This document shows positions 21,788 through 33,760 of a DNA stretch of 64,000 nt, piece by piece. Source of the DNA: Corythucha ciliata (lineage: Eukaryota > Arthropoda > Insecta > Hemiptera > Tingidae); contig CM075939.1 in the NCBI GenBank assembly GCA_038030265.1, positions 20,193,253 to 20,257,252 on the forward strand. Direction: 5' to 3'. The translations under genes and the position numbers were made by a program. How positions within the stretch are numbered: position 1 is the stretch's first letter; the number at the start of each line of letters is the position of its first letter. Below the pieces are notes generated by a model. It was not told the origin of the DNA and did no database searches. It was given only the letters and a program-made list of their open reading frames with translations.

Positions 21788-24329
21788 GTCAGCCCTCCCT
21801 CCCACGTTTCATGGCGCGAGGTCACTGGATCACATCAGAGGATCTTGTCGCGGTCATGACCTCCCAAAATAACGTTGGAAAATTGTTAGTACATAAGATC
21901 TCCTTTTCTAAACAATCGTATGCACGCTGTACACGGTACAAATTATTGAAACGTCCGATTAATGTCATTTCATTTTTTAAATGTACCTTATACCCATGAC
22001 CATCAGAGAGGTTGGTATTTATAAACCGAAACAAGAGTAGGATGGGTGAGACCTGACGACCTTTTTACAAGGAAGGAGACAAGAAGATGGTTTGAGAAAT
22101 TCACCTTCCAAATATGTACATATCAAGCCTGGAACTTCAGATTTACGTGTTCAGAGGAAAAGTAAGCCAGTTTTATGACTTGTGTAAGTCACGCGTATTG
22201 TGTGCTAAACTAAACGACCGACTCTGATGAACTTCGGAGGATAAAACAGTAATCGCCGTTTCAAATTCAAGTGATCATTTAATTAATTATCCTAATAAAA
22301 TGAAGGTTTAAAATGGATGATGCTCTCATCCTTTATGAATTATGATGGAAAGTCCAAAAACGTTTTCTTTCTATAATTTGGCACAATAGCTCGATACGTT
22401 CGAAAACTAACTATGTATACTTGACCCTGCCGCTAAAAGAAAGAAGGAACAACTTCTTCGGGGTTTTTTCATCGTCTCATCAAACTAGACTCGTTGTGGG
22501 AAGTCCCGGCGTCTAAAATAGTTTTTAAAAGATCTGACTTTTACTAACCTGTTATTCGGGCGGGTGTAATTCACGGAGTTCGAGGAGAGGAAAAAATACA
22601 AAAAAAAAGTTAATCATCTTTTGACTGGGATGAAATTCATTTTTATATGATTCATCGAAGCTAATTTAATTACAGCCACAAATATTTCCTAAACAGCTCA
22701 TAAAGAAGTAAAGAACTTCGCATGCAAATAAGTCCCGCTTCATCCGTCCTTCAAAATATGTACTCTCCTTTTCCGGTTCATGGAACTGCCTCCACGTTCC
22801 GTTATGGGAGATTATATTGGTTTTCCGGGCCCATAAATAATAAATTAATAAATGCAAAAACTTTGTTCGAAGAGATATTATGTATTTTTTACGCATAAGG
22901 CACTCTATTAGGTTCCTGTTATAATTCCTTCCAAGCCACACGTTTGTAAATCTGGTGAATGAAAATTGTGGAGATTGAATTGATTAACACGAGAAGACGT
23001 GTGAATCAAGCGGTTCATCATTCACATGAATTAGGGGAAGAAAGAAGGTGAAATATAAGGAAAGTTTGTTCTATAATTGTTTCCTTATTGCGAATAATTT
23101 CAAGCCTTCCTGCCCTTCTGCAGAAAAAAAAAAAAAAAAAAAAGCCTGTCTGCAGTCTGAAATACGAAAATGGTATTCACGCCAATGACGCATTTCGCTT
23201 TGTTTGACAATTTATCTTGACACGGGCTTCAATTGGTCGAGAAAAAGCAGAGAGCAGGGACTCACTAACCACATTTCTTATAGATTGCGACACGTTCAAT
23301 TAGCGTTCACTTCGTGTGGCGAATAGGTGTCGAAGCGGCAATTAGACATTAGCAATTCTATACAAAAAAGATTAAAAATTGTGACGGCGTCTGTCTTTGT
23401 GCACGTGCTTAGTGGTTTTCATTTTTCCGCGCGAGAAAAACAAAGGAAAACGACAGCGCACTTCTATGCTCTTTATGGGGCCTTTGTTGTGATGTCAACG
23501 TAGCAGAAAACTTTTGTTTATTATTTTAGCACAATGAGAATGGAGGTTTTGATGAGGCTAGGAAAAACTCGGCATTTTTCATATTACTATTACAGTATTG
23601 TAAAGTAAAAATCATGTTTATAGCTGCCTCACTGGAAACAAATGAAACGGTGTCACTGATTACTGATAGGAAAATGAGCCATGAGCAATCAATTGTTTCT
23701 CTGAACCATTCGATTGTTTCATTCCACTGGCATAACCCTTGATCTAGGGATGCAGGCGCGTAGCCATAGGATTTCTTTTTGGGGGTGGTCCGGTGAAGAT
23801 CCAGAATCGTTGGGGGGGGGGGGGGTTTCCACTCTACGCTTACTCTTTTCAGTTTTTAACTACAAACCAATCCTATCACCTTTGGCTCTGTTCAAAAGAC
23901 AGAATTTATTCTCTGTGAATCCTGTCTCACACAATTTTCGCGATTCGAGGCACTTTTAGCAAATAGAATTGACTCACTGTTCAATACTAATTTGATACAT
24001 ATTATCAAATTCAAATTCAACTCGCGGTAAGATCGGGTATTGACCGAGGTTATATAATTCCAAATCCTCCTTAGCACGAACAGATGTTCGTGTTCGTGTT
24101 CGAGTCGGTAGTCGGTAGTCTGATGGATTATTTCGAGATAAGCGCTCGTTTAAAAAATGGTACGGTTTTGTTCCAGTTTTGTGACCGGGAAGCTAACCAT
24201 AAGCTGGCGTGAAAATACCACGAAAGGCGGTATCACTGGCGTTATAACATTATTTGTGATAAAGCGTCCTTACTTAGTTCCCGCGTACGTTAGTTTTTAA
24301 CGCTAGCTCGTGGTTGACCCCCTGCCATG
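21788..24329. other. Intergenic, no gene recognised
   Basis: AT-rich sequence with a 20-base A-run (23124-23143) and a G-run (23812-23825). A transposon-like phrase, gcgcgtagccataggatttc, lies near 23757. Short open frames here have no recognisable domains and no convincing splice context. Confidence 0.45.
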
Positions 24330-24960
24330 TAATTATGAATGATATGCTTCCGCCTTTAAAGTAAGGTTGGCGGTTCGACACCACAAACAGAGTTGTCGTA
24401 GGACTCGTACGGAAGGCCCTTGCGATCCTTCGTGGTATACTCGATTTAGAGGTACAAGCTTGGAACGCCGGGCTGATCCATATACTCCAGATTCGTAATC
24501 CATCTTTGAACCAATCAGAGCATCAATACTTGTGACCCGCAATTTTTATTGTTCGGATCGTGTAGAGATCTTTCTTGGTACGCCCTGTGACATCCTGTAT
24601 GTGCTCTTTCCACCTCAGTGCACTACTATCCAGAGTAATTTCCAGGAATTTGGCGCATTCGTGAAGGGGATTTCAACATTCTGAAGAAGCAACCGGGGCT
24701 GAATGTCCCGACCACAGTCTACAAAAATGAAATGCCGATGATTTTTCCTGAGAAATCGTCAAACCTCTTTTGGCGGCTTCAATCACGAGAGCATCTATAC
24801 TTTGGCATGCAGAAGGGTTGAATCTGCATTATTAGGATGCTAAAGAACAACAAACAGGTCGTCGGGTCGGCATACTTGGATTTGTGCATGTGCTCCGGGA
24901 TGTTATCTGTCAACCCATTGATTGCAAACAGGAACAGCGCTACTATTATTATATACCTAA
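24330..24960 (-). pseudogene. Jockey-like non-LTR retrotransposon reverse transcriptase, decayed
   Basis: Read on the minus strand, 24880-24960 gives FLFAINGLTDNIPEH followed by KSKYADDLFVV, which includes the YADD catalytic box of LINE reverse transcriptases. Further on come a thumb-like KFLEITLDSSALRWKEHI segment and then ALIGSKMDYESGVYGSA near 24460-24540. That is the conserved LRSKLDYGxxVYGSA-type block of Jockey-clade elements. The frame is interrupted by stops and frameshifts, and no endonuclease or ORF1 is present. The copy is a truncated, inactive LINE. Confidence 0.85.
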
Positions 24961-25751
24961 TATTATTATATCCTACTGTGGAATATTATTCCGATGCGTG
25001 AGCGAAGAAATTGAAAGTAAAAAGTATACTTCAGGACATAGGAAATAAATCTGAAATTTCAGGGTGGGGGGGGGTGTACACCGGGTCCGGACCTCCCCCT
25101 GAACATTTTTTTTCAGCAGGGTGGGCAGCCTCACTGAAGATGTCCGATGCACCATTGCATATTGCAGATTTATATTCGGGGATCTCAGAGCTGCAAATAG
25201 TCAATTCATCACCACCAGAAACTGCATTTGGATAGAAATGGTCGCTATCCGTTAAAAACTAACATCCCTGCTGTGACACTGTCGTTGTAGATACAGCAAA
25301 GTTGATTTTATAGCGAGCAAAAACATGCGAAATTAATTTGAAAAAGGCAAATTCGCAAAATTTGGATCGACCACCGATCAGGTCGACCACATGGGTTTAA
25401 AGTTCCTCTTAACACTAAGCTGAACATTAGAGCTTAAACCCCAATCAGAAATTACTATTTTGAATAAAAAATCGTTTAAATCTTTAGCAATGGTTAAACA
25501 AGTGATTCTCAACCTGGGGGGCTCGCCCCGTAGCGATTTCCAGGGGGGACGTGAACCTGTCCCCATGCCTTAAGGTTGAGGCCAACCACCCAAATATCGG
25601 AAACTTCGCAAGAACGTCACATTTTTGTTTCTTTACGTTGCCCCTGAGTCCCTCATCCCATACTCAATTGAGAAATGCAGTCGGCAGGCCTGTCGACAGG
25701 GGGAGGGGGACTGGGTCCTTATCTTGGGGGCCCGGATTTCAAAAATTAAAA
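24961..25751. other. Intergenic with transposon-like fragments
   Basis: Contains a G/C-rich phrase (gggtgggggggggtgtacac at 25063) and, near 25500, agtgattctcaacctggggg, which resembles repeated element termini. No gene recognised. Confidence 0.4.
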
Positions 25752-26044
25752 AAAGGATGGATACAATGCTCGCTTCGCAACCCAGCGGGCCTGGGTTCGA
25801 ATCCAGCCGTTGCCCATTACACTATAAGGCTGCGGCGAGCTGTGACACGGCGCACCCGGCTTCGTGTGGGCGTTCCCGGCGATGTGCGTTCAACAAACCG
25901 CGCACCGACCGAAACGCCCGCGTTGTACGGGCGTGGACCAGTGCACAGTTAGATCTGGGTGTGGCGTAGGAGCCCAAGGGGGCTTAGGCGCTTGCCGGGA
26001 TCTGAGCCCGGCGCCCCCGACAAAAAAAAAAAAAAAAAAAAAAA
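25752..26044 (+). mobile_element. tRNA-derived SINE with 23-base poly(A) tail
   Basis: The head (ggatggatacaatgctcgct) and the B-box-like ggttcgaatcc at 25794-25804 form an internal Pol III promoter of tRNA type. The body continues through cgaccgaaacgcccgcg and ends in gcgcccccgac followed by A23 (26022-26044). A second copy lacking the tail is at 18206-18424. Two copies with a shared body support a SINE family. The exact 5' end and target duplication are not resolved. Confidence 0.85.
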
Positions 26045-26139
26045 TGGAAAGCTTTATTGGGAGCTCAACTGTGGTTGGAGATTTGCAGTCATTGGGTCTT
26101 CATTGTGTTTGGATCTTCTACTGGGGTTTGGAGCTTAGC

Positions 26140-26420
26140 TGTGGTCAGACCTTTGCAGTGGTTGAACCTTTGCTGTGGTTGGACCTTTGCTGTGGTTTGA
26201 GCTTGGCTGTGGTTGGACCTTTGCTGAGGTTACACTTTTGCTGTGGTTGGACCTTTGCTGTGGTTGGACCTTTGCTGTGGTTGAACCTTTGCTGTGGTTT
26301 GACCTTTGCTGTGGTTGGACCTTGGCTGTGGCTGGGCCTTCGCATTGTGCTTGAGACGTCGGTGTTTTTGGAGGTTCTACAGTAATTACAGCTTCGCTGG
26401 GGTTGAACCATGGCTTTGGT
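26140..26420 (+). repeat. Tandem repeat, ~18-19 bp unit (tttgctgtggttggacc)
   Basis: About 14 units of 18-19 bases follow one another, several of them nearly identical between 26195 and 26330. Open frames on both strands across the array are repeat products. The core resembles the tttttgtggttagagc array at 2520-2880, so the two may share an origin. Confidence 0.85.
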
Positions 26421-26977
26421 TGGGCCTTATGGGGTCATCGTACTGTGTTGATGTTGGGGCCTACGGGGTTTCGTAGTTTGGCTCCGATTGGAGCTTTACT
26501 GTGGTTTTATGTAGGCCTTTCGAGAAAGAAGCGAGGGTAGCTTTCACACAGGTGAAAGGGCCTCATTGAGTTTCGGGCTGGGCTCGAATATATTCTCTCC
26601 ACGGTCCTGGCAGTTAGGTCTCGATCAAAATGCACCGAAGTGGGCTTTCAGTGCCCTTAAAAGTGATCATAAGTGAGCGTTTGGCCTTGCCATTTCGGTC
26701 AATTTTCTCGAATCCAAGGCGGTCAACCGTGGTCCGAGGACGTGGGGGCTCTTCATTGCACTTACGAGTTTTCGACGTTTTGTATAGATACGTTCTGAAA
26801 AGTGCGTCCCTTCGTGATTTGACCAAAATCGAAGCTTTTCGTGGTCTCAGGTCTTTAACATGTCTATAATGGTAGTGGTGGGGGGGGGGACAACAAATTT
26901 TCATGGTCCAAGGGGCGCGACCGTGAAAGTGATATCTTCCGGACGCTGATCCCTCGCAGTACGACTTCCAAAGGCGT

Positions 26978-27053
26978 CACCGTGGTGGCACAATTGGTAG
27001 CGTGCTGGACTAGTAATCCAGAGGTTGCGGGTTCAAATCCCGCCGGGGAGCCC
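26978..27053 (+). tRNA. tRNA-Thr(AGU)-like sequence, probably degenerate
   Basis: The anticodon arm ctgga-ctagtaa-tccag is perfect and would present AGU (Thr). The T arm gcggg-ttcaaat-cccgc is perfect, and the D loop has the usual ttggta. A run of six or more T follows (27055 onward), as for a Pol III terminator. However, the 5' acceptor strand (around accgtgg) pairs poorly with cggggag on the 3' side and the D stem has mismatches. This favours a pseudogene or tRNA-derived fragment over a functional gene. Confidence 0.5.
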
Positions 27054-27312
27054 ATTTTTTCTCGAAACTCGAATCGTGTTGGGCTATGCCCTTCCATCTT
27101 CGTCCGGAAGATATCACTTTCATCTAATTTATTTAATTAAATACCGGCGACAACACCTATTTTCATCTATCGAACCATACATCTTCGACATAACTTTTTT
27201 TTATTTATTTATTTTAAATCATTCGCTTAACATATAGTCTAGGAAGCCGGTTACCAAAAGAAGTAGTCACAGGAAAAAACTCCGGGACTAATAAGTTTGA
27301 TGACTGATTTTA

Positions 27313-27455
27313 TGGCGTTTTTCATTTACATAAAATTCCGCTTTGGTGCTGAGCTTTTCCACCCGTCTTCTCCGCTGTCATATGATATAACTCAGAGAAG
27401 ACGGGTGGAAATGCTCGCGTTCAGAGAAGAATTTTATGGAAATGGAAAACGCTAT
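27313..27455. mobile_element. Hairpin MITE (copy 1)
   Basis: The outer arms gcgttttt...ataaaattc and gaattttat...gaaaacgc and the inner arms ttccacccgtcttctc and gagaagacgggtggaa make a long hairpin of about 140 bases. A diverged copy lies at 37804-37935. No coding capacity. Confidence 0.75.
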
Positions 27456-27544
27456 TTCAGGAGTGCTGAATCTGAATTTCAACTTTGGCCAACGTTATCA
27501 ACCCCAGCAACAAGCCGAAATTCGAGTGGATTTTTAAATATCGT

Positions 27545-28953
27545 GTTGGGGGCAGTGGCGAATCCTCAGAGCAAGCGAGGCAAGCACCGCTTGCCCTAAA
27601 TTTTGTGGGTGATTTTCAAGTTTTTTCGTGGGTAATTTTTTGACTTTGGAACGTTTCATCGTTGACTAAGAACTTAGCTTTTTGAAATATTAATAATTAA
27701 TTGTTAATTATTATTTTTGATTTTTTTTACAAATTCAGTTATTTTATTTGTTTACAAGCCAAATAAAATAATAGGAAGGAAGCAATTATTATCCCTCTCA
27801 TCATAAACAAGGAAGATGTGAGGCGGGTCTCACCGTTGGGAGAAGCGGTTTGAATTCCGCTTGCAGGGACGATGCCGATATAAGTCCAAAATGCTATATT
27901 TCGGACGTTTTACTTCAACATTTCTATCCCAATTGAGCTCATTAATTGAATTAAAGCGATAAATGAGTCCAATCGTCTTTCTTTTAATGCCAAAAATTGG
28001 TTTTTATTCATCTCAGATCTCAGATTTTTTTCTCACAAAGCCCTCAAGTCGTGTATCGTATCCAGAAGTAGTACAGCATTTTTACTCGTGGAGCGCTCTT
28101 CCTTGTTTGTTTGCTTCTGATTCGATGAACGAGTTGGAGGAGGTCCGTGGAGGTAAGAAACTTTTGTTTGACCGTGGGGGCTATTCTGTAACTTTAAGGT
28201 GTCGGATTTTCACGGAAAATAGGCACTTGTGATTTAGTTGCGTTTTAAAAGAAAATGAATTGAATCATAAGAATTACGACAGCGATACCTTACCTAAAGT
28301 TACAGAATACCCTCTTGATTATAACCGTTTCTATTTTCGTCCGTTTTTCGTTGTCTTCGTCCTTATTTGTTTTTTGAAAAAAATAAAAAATAACAATAAC
28401 AATGCTTGTGAGCAAGTAGAATTTCGAGGAGATTTTGCCCCATATCCATGGACTCCACTTTAAATAAAACCGTGACTGGCCGTGACACACACGAGTTTCT
28501 TTCAAGCTAAATTATTTCAGCGGAGACTCTAAGGATAATTTCAATTCAAGTACTGTCTATGAAAATGGCCCATAAAAGCCAACATGAATTCTCAGATTCG
28601 ATCAGAAAAAGTTGGGAATATCTCTGTCTGAAACATTGTTCAGGCTGCTTCAGGTGCAATGAGCCTTTTCTGGAATTTCACTATTCGAATTACCAAATTT
28701 ATTATCAATGCAGTTGACTAATTTTCAAGTCTGAAAATTGAACTGGTTAATCGTCTGGACATGTTTTCACTGTTTTTCGTATCAACACACATCTTGTTGA
28801 ACGCCTAATTTTTATACTTAATATATAATTAATAAACTCGCTGGGAACGTGTTCAGGTAACATATTTTGAAAATTGAAACGTGATTTTTGTTTCTTTGGA
28901 TGCCCGACTTGCTTGCCCTGCCTTTCGAACCAGCATTTGCCACTGGTTGGGGG
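27545..28953. mobile_element. hAT-like non-autonomous element, 1393 bp, perfect 8-bp target duplication
   Basis: The element spans 27553-28945 and starts cagtggcgaatcctc; the complementary end reads cagtggcaaatgctgg. It is flanked by gttggggg at 27545-27552 and again at 28946-28953, a perfect 8-bp duplication. Subterminal text rich in gcaagc/gcttgccct occurs at both ends. No transposase frame was recognised, so it is non-autonomous. A smaller hairpin (28176-28316) is nested within. Confidence 0.85.
28176..28316. mobile_element. Hairpin MITE (ggggctattctgtaac), nested
   Basis: The inverted ends ggggctattctgtaacttta and taaagttacagaataccc enclose about 100 bases, with further pairing of gtgtcg and cgatacc near the ends. 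It lies inside the hAT-like element at 27553-28945. The ends resemble the ggccgtattcagaaac and gcccgtatttatgaac MITEs elsewhere in the window. Confidence 0.7.
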
Positions 28954-30726
28954 GGGGGGGGGTTAACCACGCCATTACATGAAATATTTGTTAAAAATAT
29001 GGTTCCCGCTCATTACTCATGTTTTCAGAAGTCCTTAATCGGAATTTTAACCCCCAAACCCTAACAAGAAATGCTACAGCCTGTTAAATCGAAAAAACTG
29101 CAAAAAACCCTATTTCAAGCTTGTTGTGGTATGGTGTGGCATGCATCCAAAGTCTAAATTGACGAAGTTCACTTTAGTTTTCCACGTTTAAGGTAATTTG
29201 AATCCGAAATCAAATTTCCTGCTCCCTACGCTACGGCAAGTATCAAGAAATATACTATTACTGTCGTAATATACTACTGACAATCACGTTTTTAACTTAA
29301 GACACTGTTCTTCCCCAAAAAATCGTTTAGTTTAAAGGAAACAAGTGAAAGTAAGACCCCTTGAACGAACGATAAAAATAACCTTAGGGATTTTTACACC
29401 CTTTTTTCTGTTAAATTGGGCTCAGAATCTGCAAAACAATCGGAGTTGAGTTAGTTGAAATTTAATTGCCTATTTTATATTTGAAGAATTAATGAAATGC
29501 CATGTTTTTTAGATGGATATAGGAATTTTGGGGTATCTTAGATTTCAGGCCTGTATTCATAGTCGTCACTGACTCAGTCTGAGTATTCGCTAATTTCGAT
29601 TCATAACAGATCATTTACAAATTAGAGTGACCAATGCCAGGTGCTAGGTATGCAGAATAAAACTCTGTTTCATGCTGTGTTAATGCACTGCAAAGCCGGG
29701 GGTCGAGAACGACTGAGAAAATAATGATACCTGGCATAATATATTCTTATTTTATTAACAGGCCCGGACTGGCAAGGTGTTATCGGAGTCCATCAGAAGA
29801 GGCCACCAGCAACAAAAATTGACGTGGAGGTGCCTCAAAATAATTGTGTTTTCGGCTCCAAATATTAATAAATAAGAATAATTACATTCGGGCAGGTCCG
29901 GATTAACACAGTGGCAAATGGGGCTGGTACGAAGGGCCCCGAGCTTTGGGAGTCCTCACGTTTTATACATTTATTTGATTTACGGGTAGCAAGTTCGAAC
30001 ACACAGGTGCATACATACAGATAAATTCATCAGGTTTTTGTGCAAATGGCCAGTAGCGTGGAAAATTAAATGGAATATCGCGGAATCGGCGTTAGTTTAA
30101 CGAGTTTATTCGCTCAAAAGTCGTGACGTCGCGTTTAGTGCGGATTGTTTTCATTTTTCGTCGTCGAATTCCAGGAAGAACCATCGTTCATTCATTGGAC
30201 GGGATTTTTACGAATAAGTTTCACCCCCGTGCCCCTTTATTCGTTAATTCCAAGACGTGTGACACAGAGTTTCTGTACTTGGAAAATCACATCGTTGTGT
30301 TTATCGTGTGTGTCATTGTATTGTATTGTATTGTATTCATCATCTTTTTCACTTCTAAAACTCAAGTTAATTGACCGGAAGCCTCGAGGAAATAACTAGC
30401 TCGGTGGGCAAACTTAGCGCCAAACAAGGAATTTGGTACCATATACTGCGTTCATCGTAAGAGTGGGTCTACTGCAAGCCAAAAAGATGACGACTATGTT
30501 GGGAACTCTCTACGCTCTCTACTCCTACAGCTCCTCGAGCTCTCTACTTTTACAGCCCCTTGAGCTTTCAGTTTTTCACTTTTAGAACCAACAAATTTTG
30601 TGTTCGCACCCGTGCATTCTTTGATTGAGTTGCTTATAGGTCGGATACAAAAATTACAGCAAAGAGTCAATGTATTCACGAGAATGTCTTCATTTTTTTC
30701 ACATATATTATGTTTTTCTGACACGC
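28954..30726. other. Intergenic, no gene recognised
   Basis: AT-rich sequence with transposon-like phrases (ggcctgtattcatagtcg at 29549, ggcccggactggcaagg at 29761, gcaggtccggattaacac at 29891). The open frame at 30123-30374 has a hydrophobic C-terminal stretch but no recognisable domain. Confidence 0.4.
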
Positions 30727-31528
30727 TTTTTTTTTTTTTTTTTTTTTATAGTTATCGCCGCTAGGCGTTACAACGTCGTAATAAAACACGCAAACATTAA
30801 TTATAAAATTAGGCAACATTCATCCAAAATTAAGGAACATTGATGACTAGAAGTTTTTTATTTTATTTTTATTTAATATTTTAGTTAGTCGTCGTCACTT
30901 TTTGAACTTTCGCCAGCACTGTCATCTCTTATGATGAGCCGCGGTAAGTCGTCAGTCAATTCGTCCAAGATATCGTCAGTCTCCCATAATTTGTTTTTTT
31001 TCACGATGACATGTTTGACGAAGTTCCGCCAGTTTTCTGCTGTGACCCTCTCAATGCCTTCTTCGAGAAGCTTCTTCACATCATACAATTTGAAAGAAGT
31101 ATTATTTTTCTTGACGTGTCCCTTGAGCATTGCCCATGCCAGCTCTATTGGGTTTAGCTCGCAATGGTATGGTGGAAGTCTTAGGACAGTCTTGTCATGT
31201 TGTTCTGCAACCTCGTCGACAACATACCTCTCGTAGTCCCCTTTCAACTGTTTGGTGAGTTCCAGGAGTTCTGGCTTCAACATAGTAGCATCTGCTTCTT
31301 GACCCTTGCTTGTAATCCATTCCATGATTGCTGCTTTTTTCCACGATGAGTTTGGTATTTTCTCAGCTTCATTGAGTGATAAGGAGCGTTGTCCATGACA
31401 CTCACGGCGTTGTTCTCCAGCAGAGGAAGAATTGTTGTAAACCATTCCAGAAAGTTATCGCAATTCATTTCGTTGTGGTAGTCAGACAATTTTTTTTTAA
31501 AGACAATTTCGTCTTCGTACGAAAACAC
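30727..31528 (-). pseudogene. Tc1/mariner-type DDE_3 transposase, frameshifted, 5'-truncated, with 3' poly(A)
   Basis: Two overlapping minus-strand frames carry one protein. The first (31277-31528) reads DYHNEMNCDNFLEW, then VMDNAPYHS, the second catalytic Asp block. The second (30885-31445) continues with NSSWKKAAIMEWITSKGQ and LPPYHCELNPIELAWAMLKG, the block with the catalytic Glu. The frameshift lies near 31378. The region with the first Asp is absent. The C-terminus is acidic. A 21-base T-run at 30727-30747 lies 140 bases past the stop and equals a poly(A) tail on the coding strand, with AATAAA-like hexamers between. This is a dead copy, possibly retroposed. Confidence 0.85.
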
Positions 31529-32425
31529 CGTCCATTGTCAAATAGAGTCTATGAAACTTGATTCCGAATGTGCTAATTGCGTAAAGGATGCAGGAAAAAC
31601 GAGAAAAATTTCCGAAGAACAGGTAAGTAGGAAAAACGAAACGGAATTGACAGGTCGGGATAATCGGAGAAAATAAAAACGAAAAAATGACAAGGAAAAG
31701 TTAGACAAGCTAACAGAGGGAGCGTCCTGAAAAGGACGTTTGAAATAATCAGGAAAGTCAGAAATAATAAAAAAGGAAATCACACAAACGCACCAGAACA
31801 CAGCTTAATAGCAAGTGAAACAAAGAAAAGACTTCATCAGTCCTCCTCAAGTTAGTTTCTAGATTAGTTGTGCACAGACCGAGAGGTCCGTTTACAACGA
31901 AGAGGGAAAAAAAGTAGGAGGAGCCTGCGTGAAAATAACGAAAATGGGTTCAAGAGCGTTCACTCTTACGATGAACGCAGTATAGTATTTTCGAAACGTA
32001 ACGATGAGTGACTATGAAGAAGACGACTTTGAACACCCAAAATATTCTTACGCGGAATATCGGTGCAACGACGGACAAATTGGTGGGCCGGGAATTTCAT
32101 GTTTTATTTCCGTAGGTCGCAGAGCCGGCCAACCTTTTTTGGTCGTGGGCCATAAGCCTGGTTGTACGAATTCAGGCGGGCCATCATTCCTCTCCCCCCC
32201 CCCACCACCAATCGAACACAACACTTTGTTCTTAGCGAAAGGCCGTGACGCTCTAAATAAAACGCACTTATGGGACCTGTTCAATAACTTCAAAACATAA
32301 AGTTAACTACAGTGTAACACCGTTTTCCATTTGCACAAAAAACAAATCTTTCACCAACGCCTCCCGTGAAGTAGCGTTGTGTCCACACTTTATCACTTCT
32401 TCTCAATTTCATCGGTGAATTCAGG
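31529..32425. other. Mostly non-coding; possible short coding start at 32004
   Basis: The plus-strand frame from 32004 begins with an acidic, exon-like stretch (MSDYEEDDFEHPKYSYAEYR). It then runs into G/C-rich repeat-like sequence with poly-C at 32196-32206. No partner exon or domain was found, so it is not called as a gene. The remainder is AT-rich. Confidence 0.3.
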
Positions 32426-32459
32426 TTTTTTTTTTTTTTTTTTTTGTTTTTTTTTTTTT

Positions 32460-33760
32460 TTTTGGTCTCCATTTTAGCCGCGAATTAGCGATTTGTTTCC
32501 ATTTTATCCAAGAATTAATGATTTATCTCCATTTTAATTAACGATTTTCCTATGTGTCCTGTTCCTGTTGAGGTTTTCCTGATTTGAGCCGATAACGAGC
32601 GATTTTATCCGAGAATTTGCGCTATATTTTCTTATTTTAGCCACGAAGTTGTCTCCGGAAACCGCGACTAGCCATTTACTCTACCTCTTTATTTCTGTAA
32701 AATAGCAAATGTAGCCGCAAATGGCGTTTTTCCTTATTTTAGCCGCTAATTATGGATTTTTCTACGTTTCATCAACGAATTAGAGTTCCCCCAATTTTCT
32801 ACGCGAATTACCTAACGCTTTTTCTGAAATTTGGTCGCGGATTAGCCATTTTTTTCACTTTCTGGCACGAAGTTGCCTTCAGAAGCCGTGAATTGACGTT
32901 TTCTTCATTTAATCCGCGAATTAGTCGATTTTAACGATGAATTAGGAATTTTTCTCCATTTTAGCCGCGAATCAGCGATTTGTTTGAATTTTTCCGCAGT
33001 GAATTCGTGTTCTTCCTGATTTCAGCAGGTAATTATCGATTTTTCTCAATTTCACCCATGAATTAGCAACGTTTCTTAATTTTAACCCTCCGAATTAGCG
33101 ATTTGTTTCACTTTTAGCTATGGATTAACATTTTTTCGCAGTTTGAGCCACGAACTTGCTTTCAGAAGCTGAAAATTGTCTGATTTCCCCCAATTTCATC
33201 CTAGAACTATCACTTTTTCTTAGTTTTCCCCGCGAATTAGCGTTTTTGCGGTTTTTCACCGCGAATTAGCGTTTTTTCATATTGAGCCACAAACTTGCGT
33301 TCTCAATAAGCCGAGAATTCATGTTTTCGTAATTTTAGGCACGAAGAAGCGCTTTTTCATATTGAGCCACAAACTTGCGTTCTCAATAAGCCGAGAATTC
33401 ATGTTTTCGTAATTTTAGGCACGAAGAAGCGCTTTTTCTCAAAATCATTGGTGAATTATCGATTTTTCACCATTTTATCCGCGAATTAGCGTGTTTTATA
33501 ATTTTAAATGCAAATGACGGTTTTTTACACTTTATCCGCGATTTTAGAGCTTTTTCTCAATGTAAGGCGTGTATTTTTCCTAGCGAATTAGATACGTATT
33601 TTTCTTAACTCTATCCATGATTTAGCGCACTTTTTTTCATTTCTGGCCTTGAATCAGTTATTTTTCTCAATAATTTCAGCCGTGAATTAGCCACTTATCT
33701 CAATTTCAGCCCCAAATTAGCGTTATTTTCAATTTTGGTCTGGATTAAGTGGGCATTTAG
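32460..33760 (-). repeat. Family A degenerate array, reverse orientation
   Basis: About 40 units read as attttagccgcgaattagcg, the complement of the family A core, each followed by a T-rich run. A variant segment, cacgaagttgccttcagaagc, is interspersed at about 32643, 32868 and 33145, hinting at higher-order organisation. An exact 80-bp tandem duplication lies within (33273-33432). T-runs at 32426-32462 border the array. Confidence 0.85.
33273..33432. repeat. Exact 80-bp tandem duplication within the family A array
   Basis: The 80 bases beginning tttttcatattgagccaca are repeated without a difference at 33353-33432, in an otherwise highly diverged array. This shows recent local expansion. Confidence 0.95.

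Noticed and set aside
25864..26411. 173-codon plus-strand frame and its minus-strand partner
   Set aside because: It spans a SINE tail and an 18-19-bp tandem array; no domain and no splice context.
26978..27053. Functional tRNA-Thr gene
   Set aside because: T and anticodon arms are good, but the acceptor and D stems pair poorly; kept only as a tRNA-like sequence.
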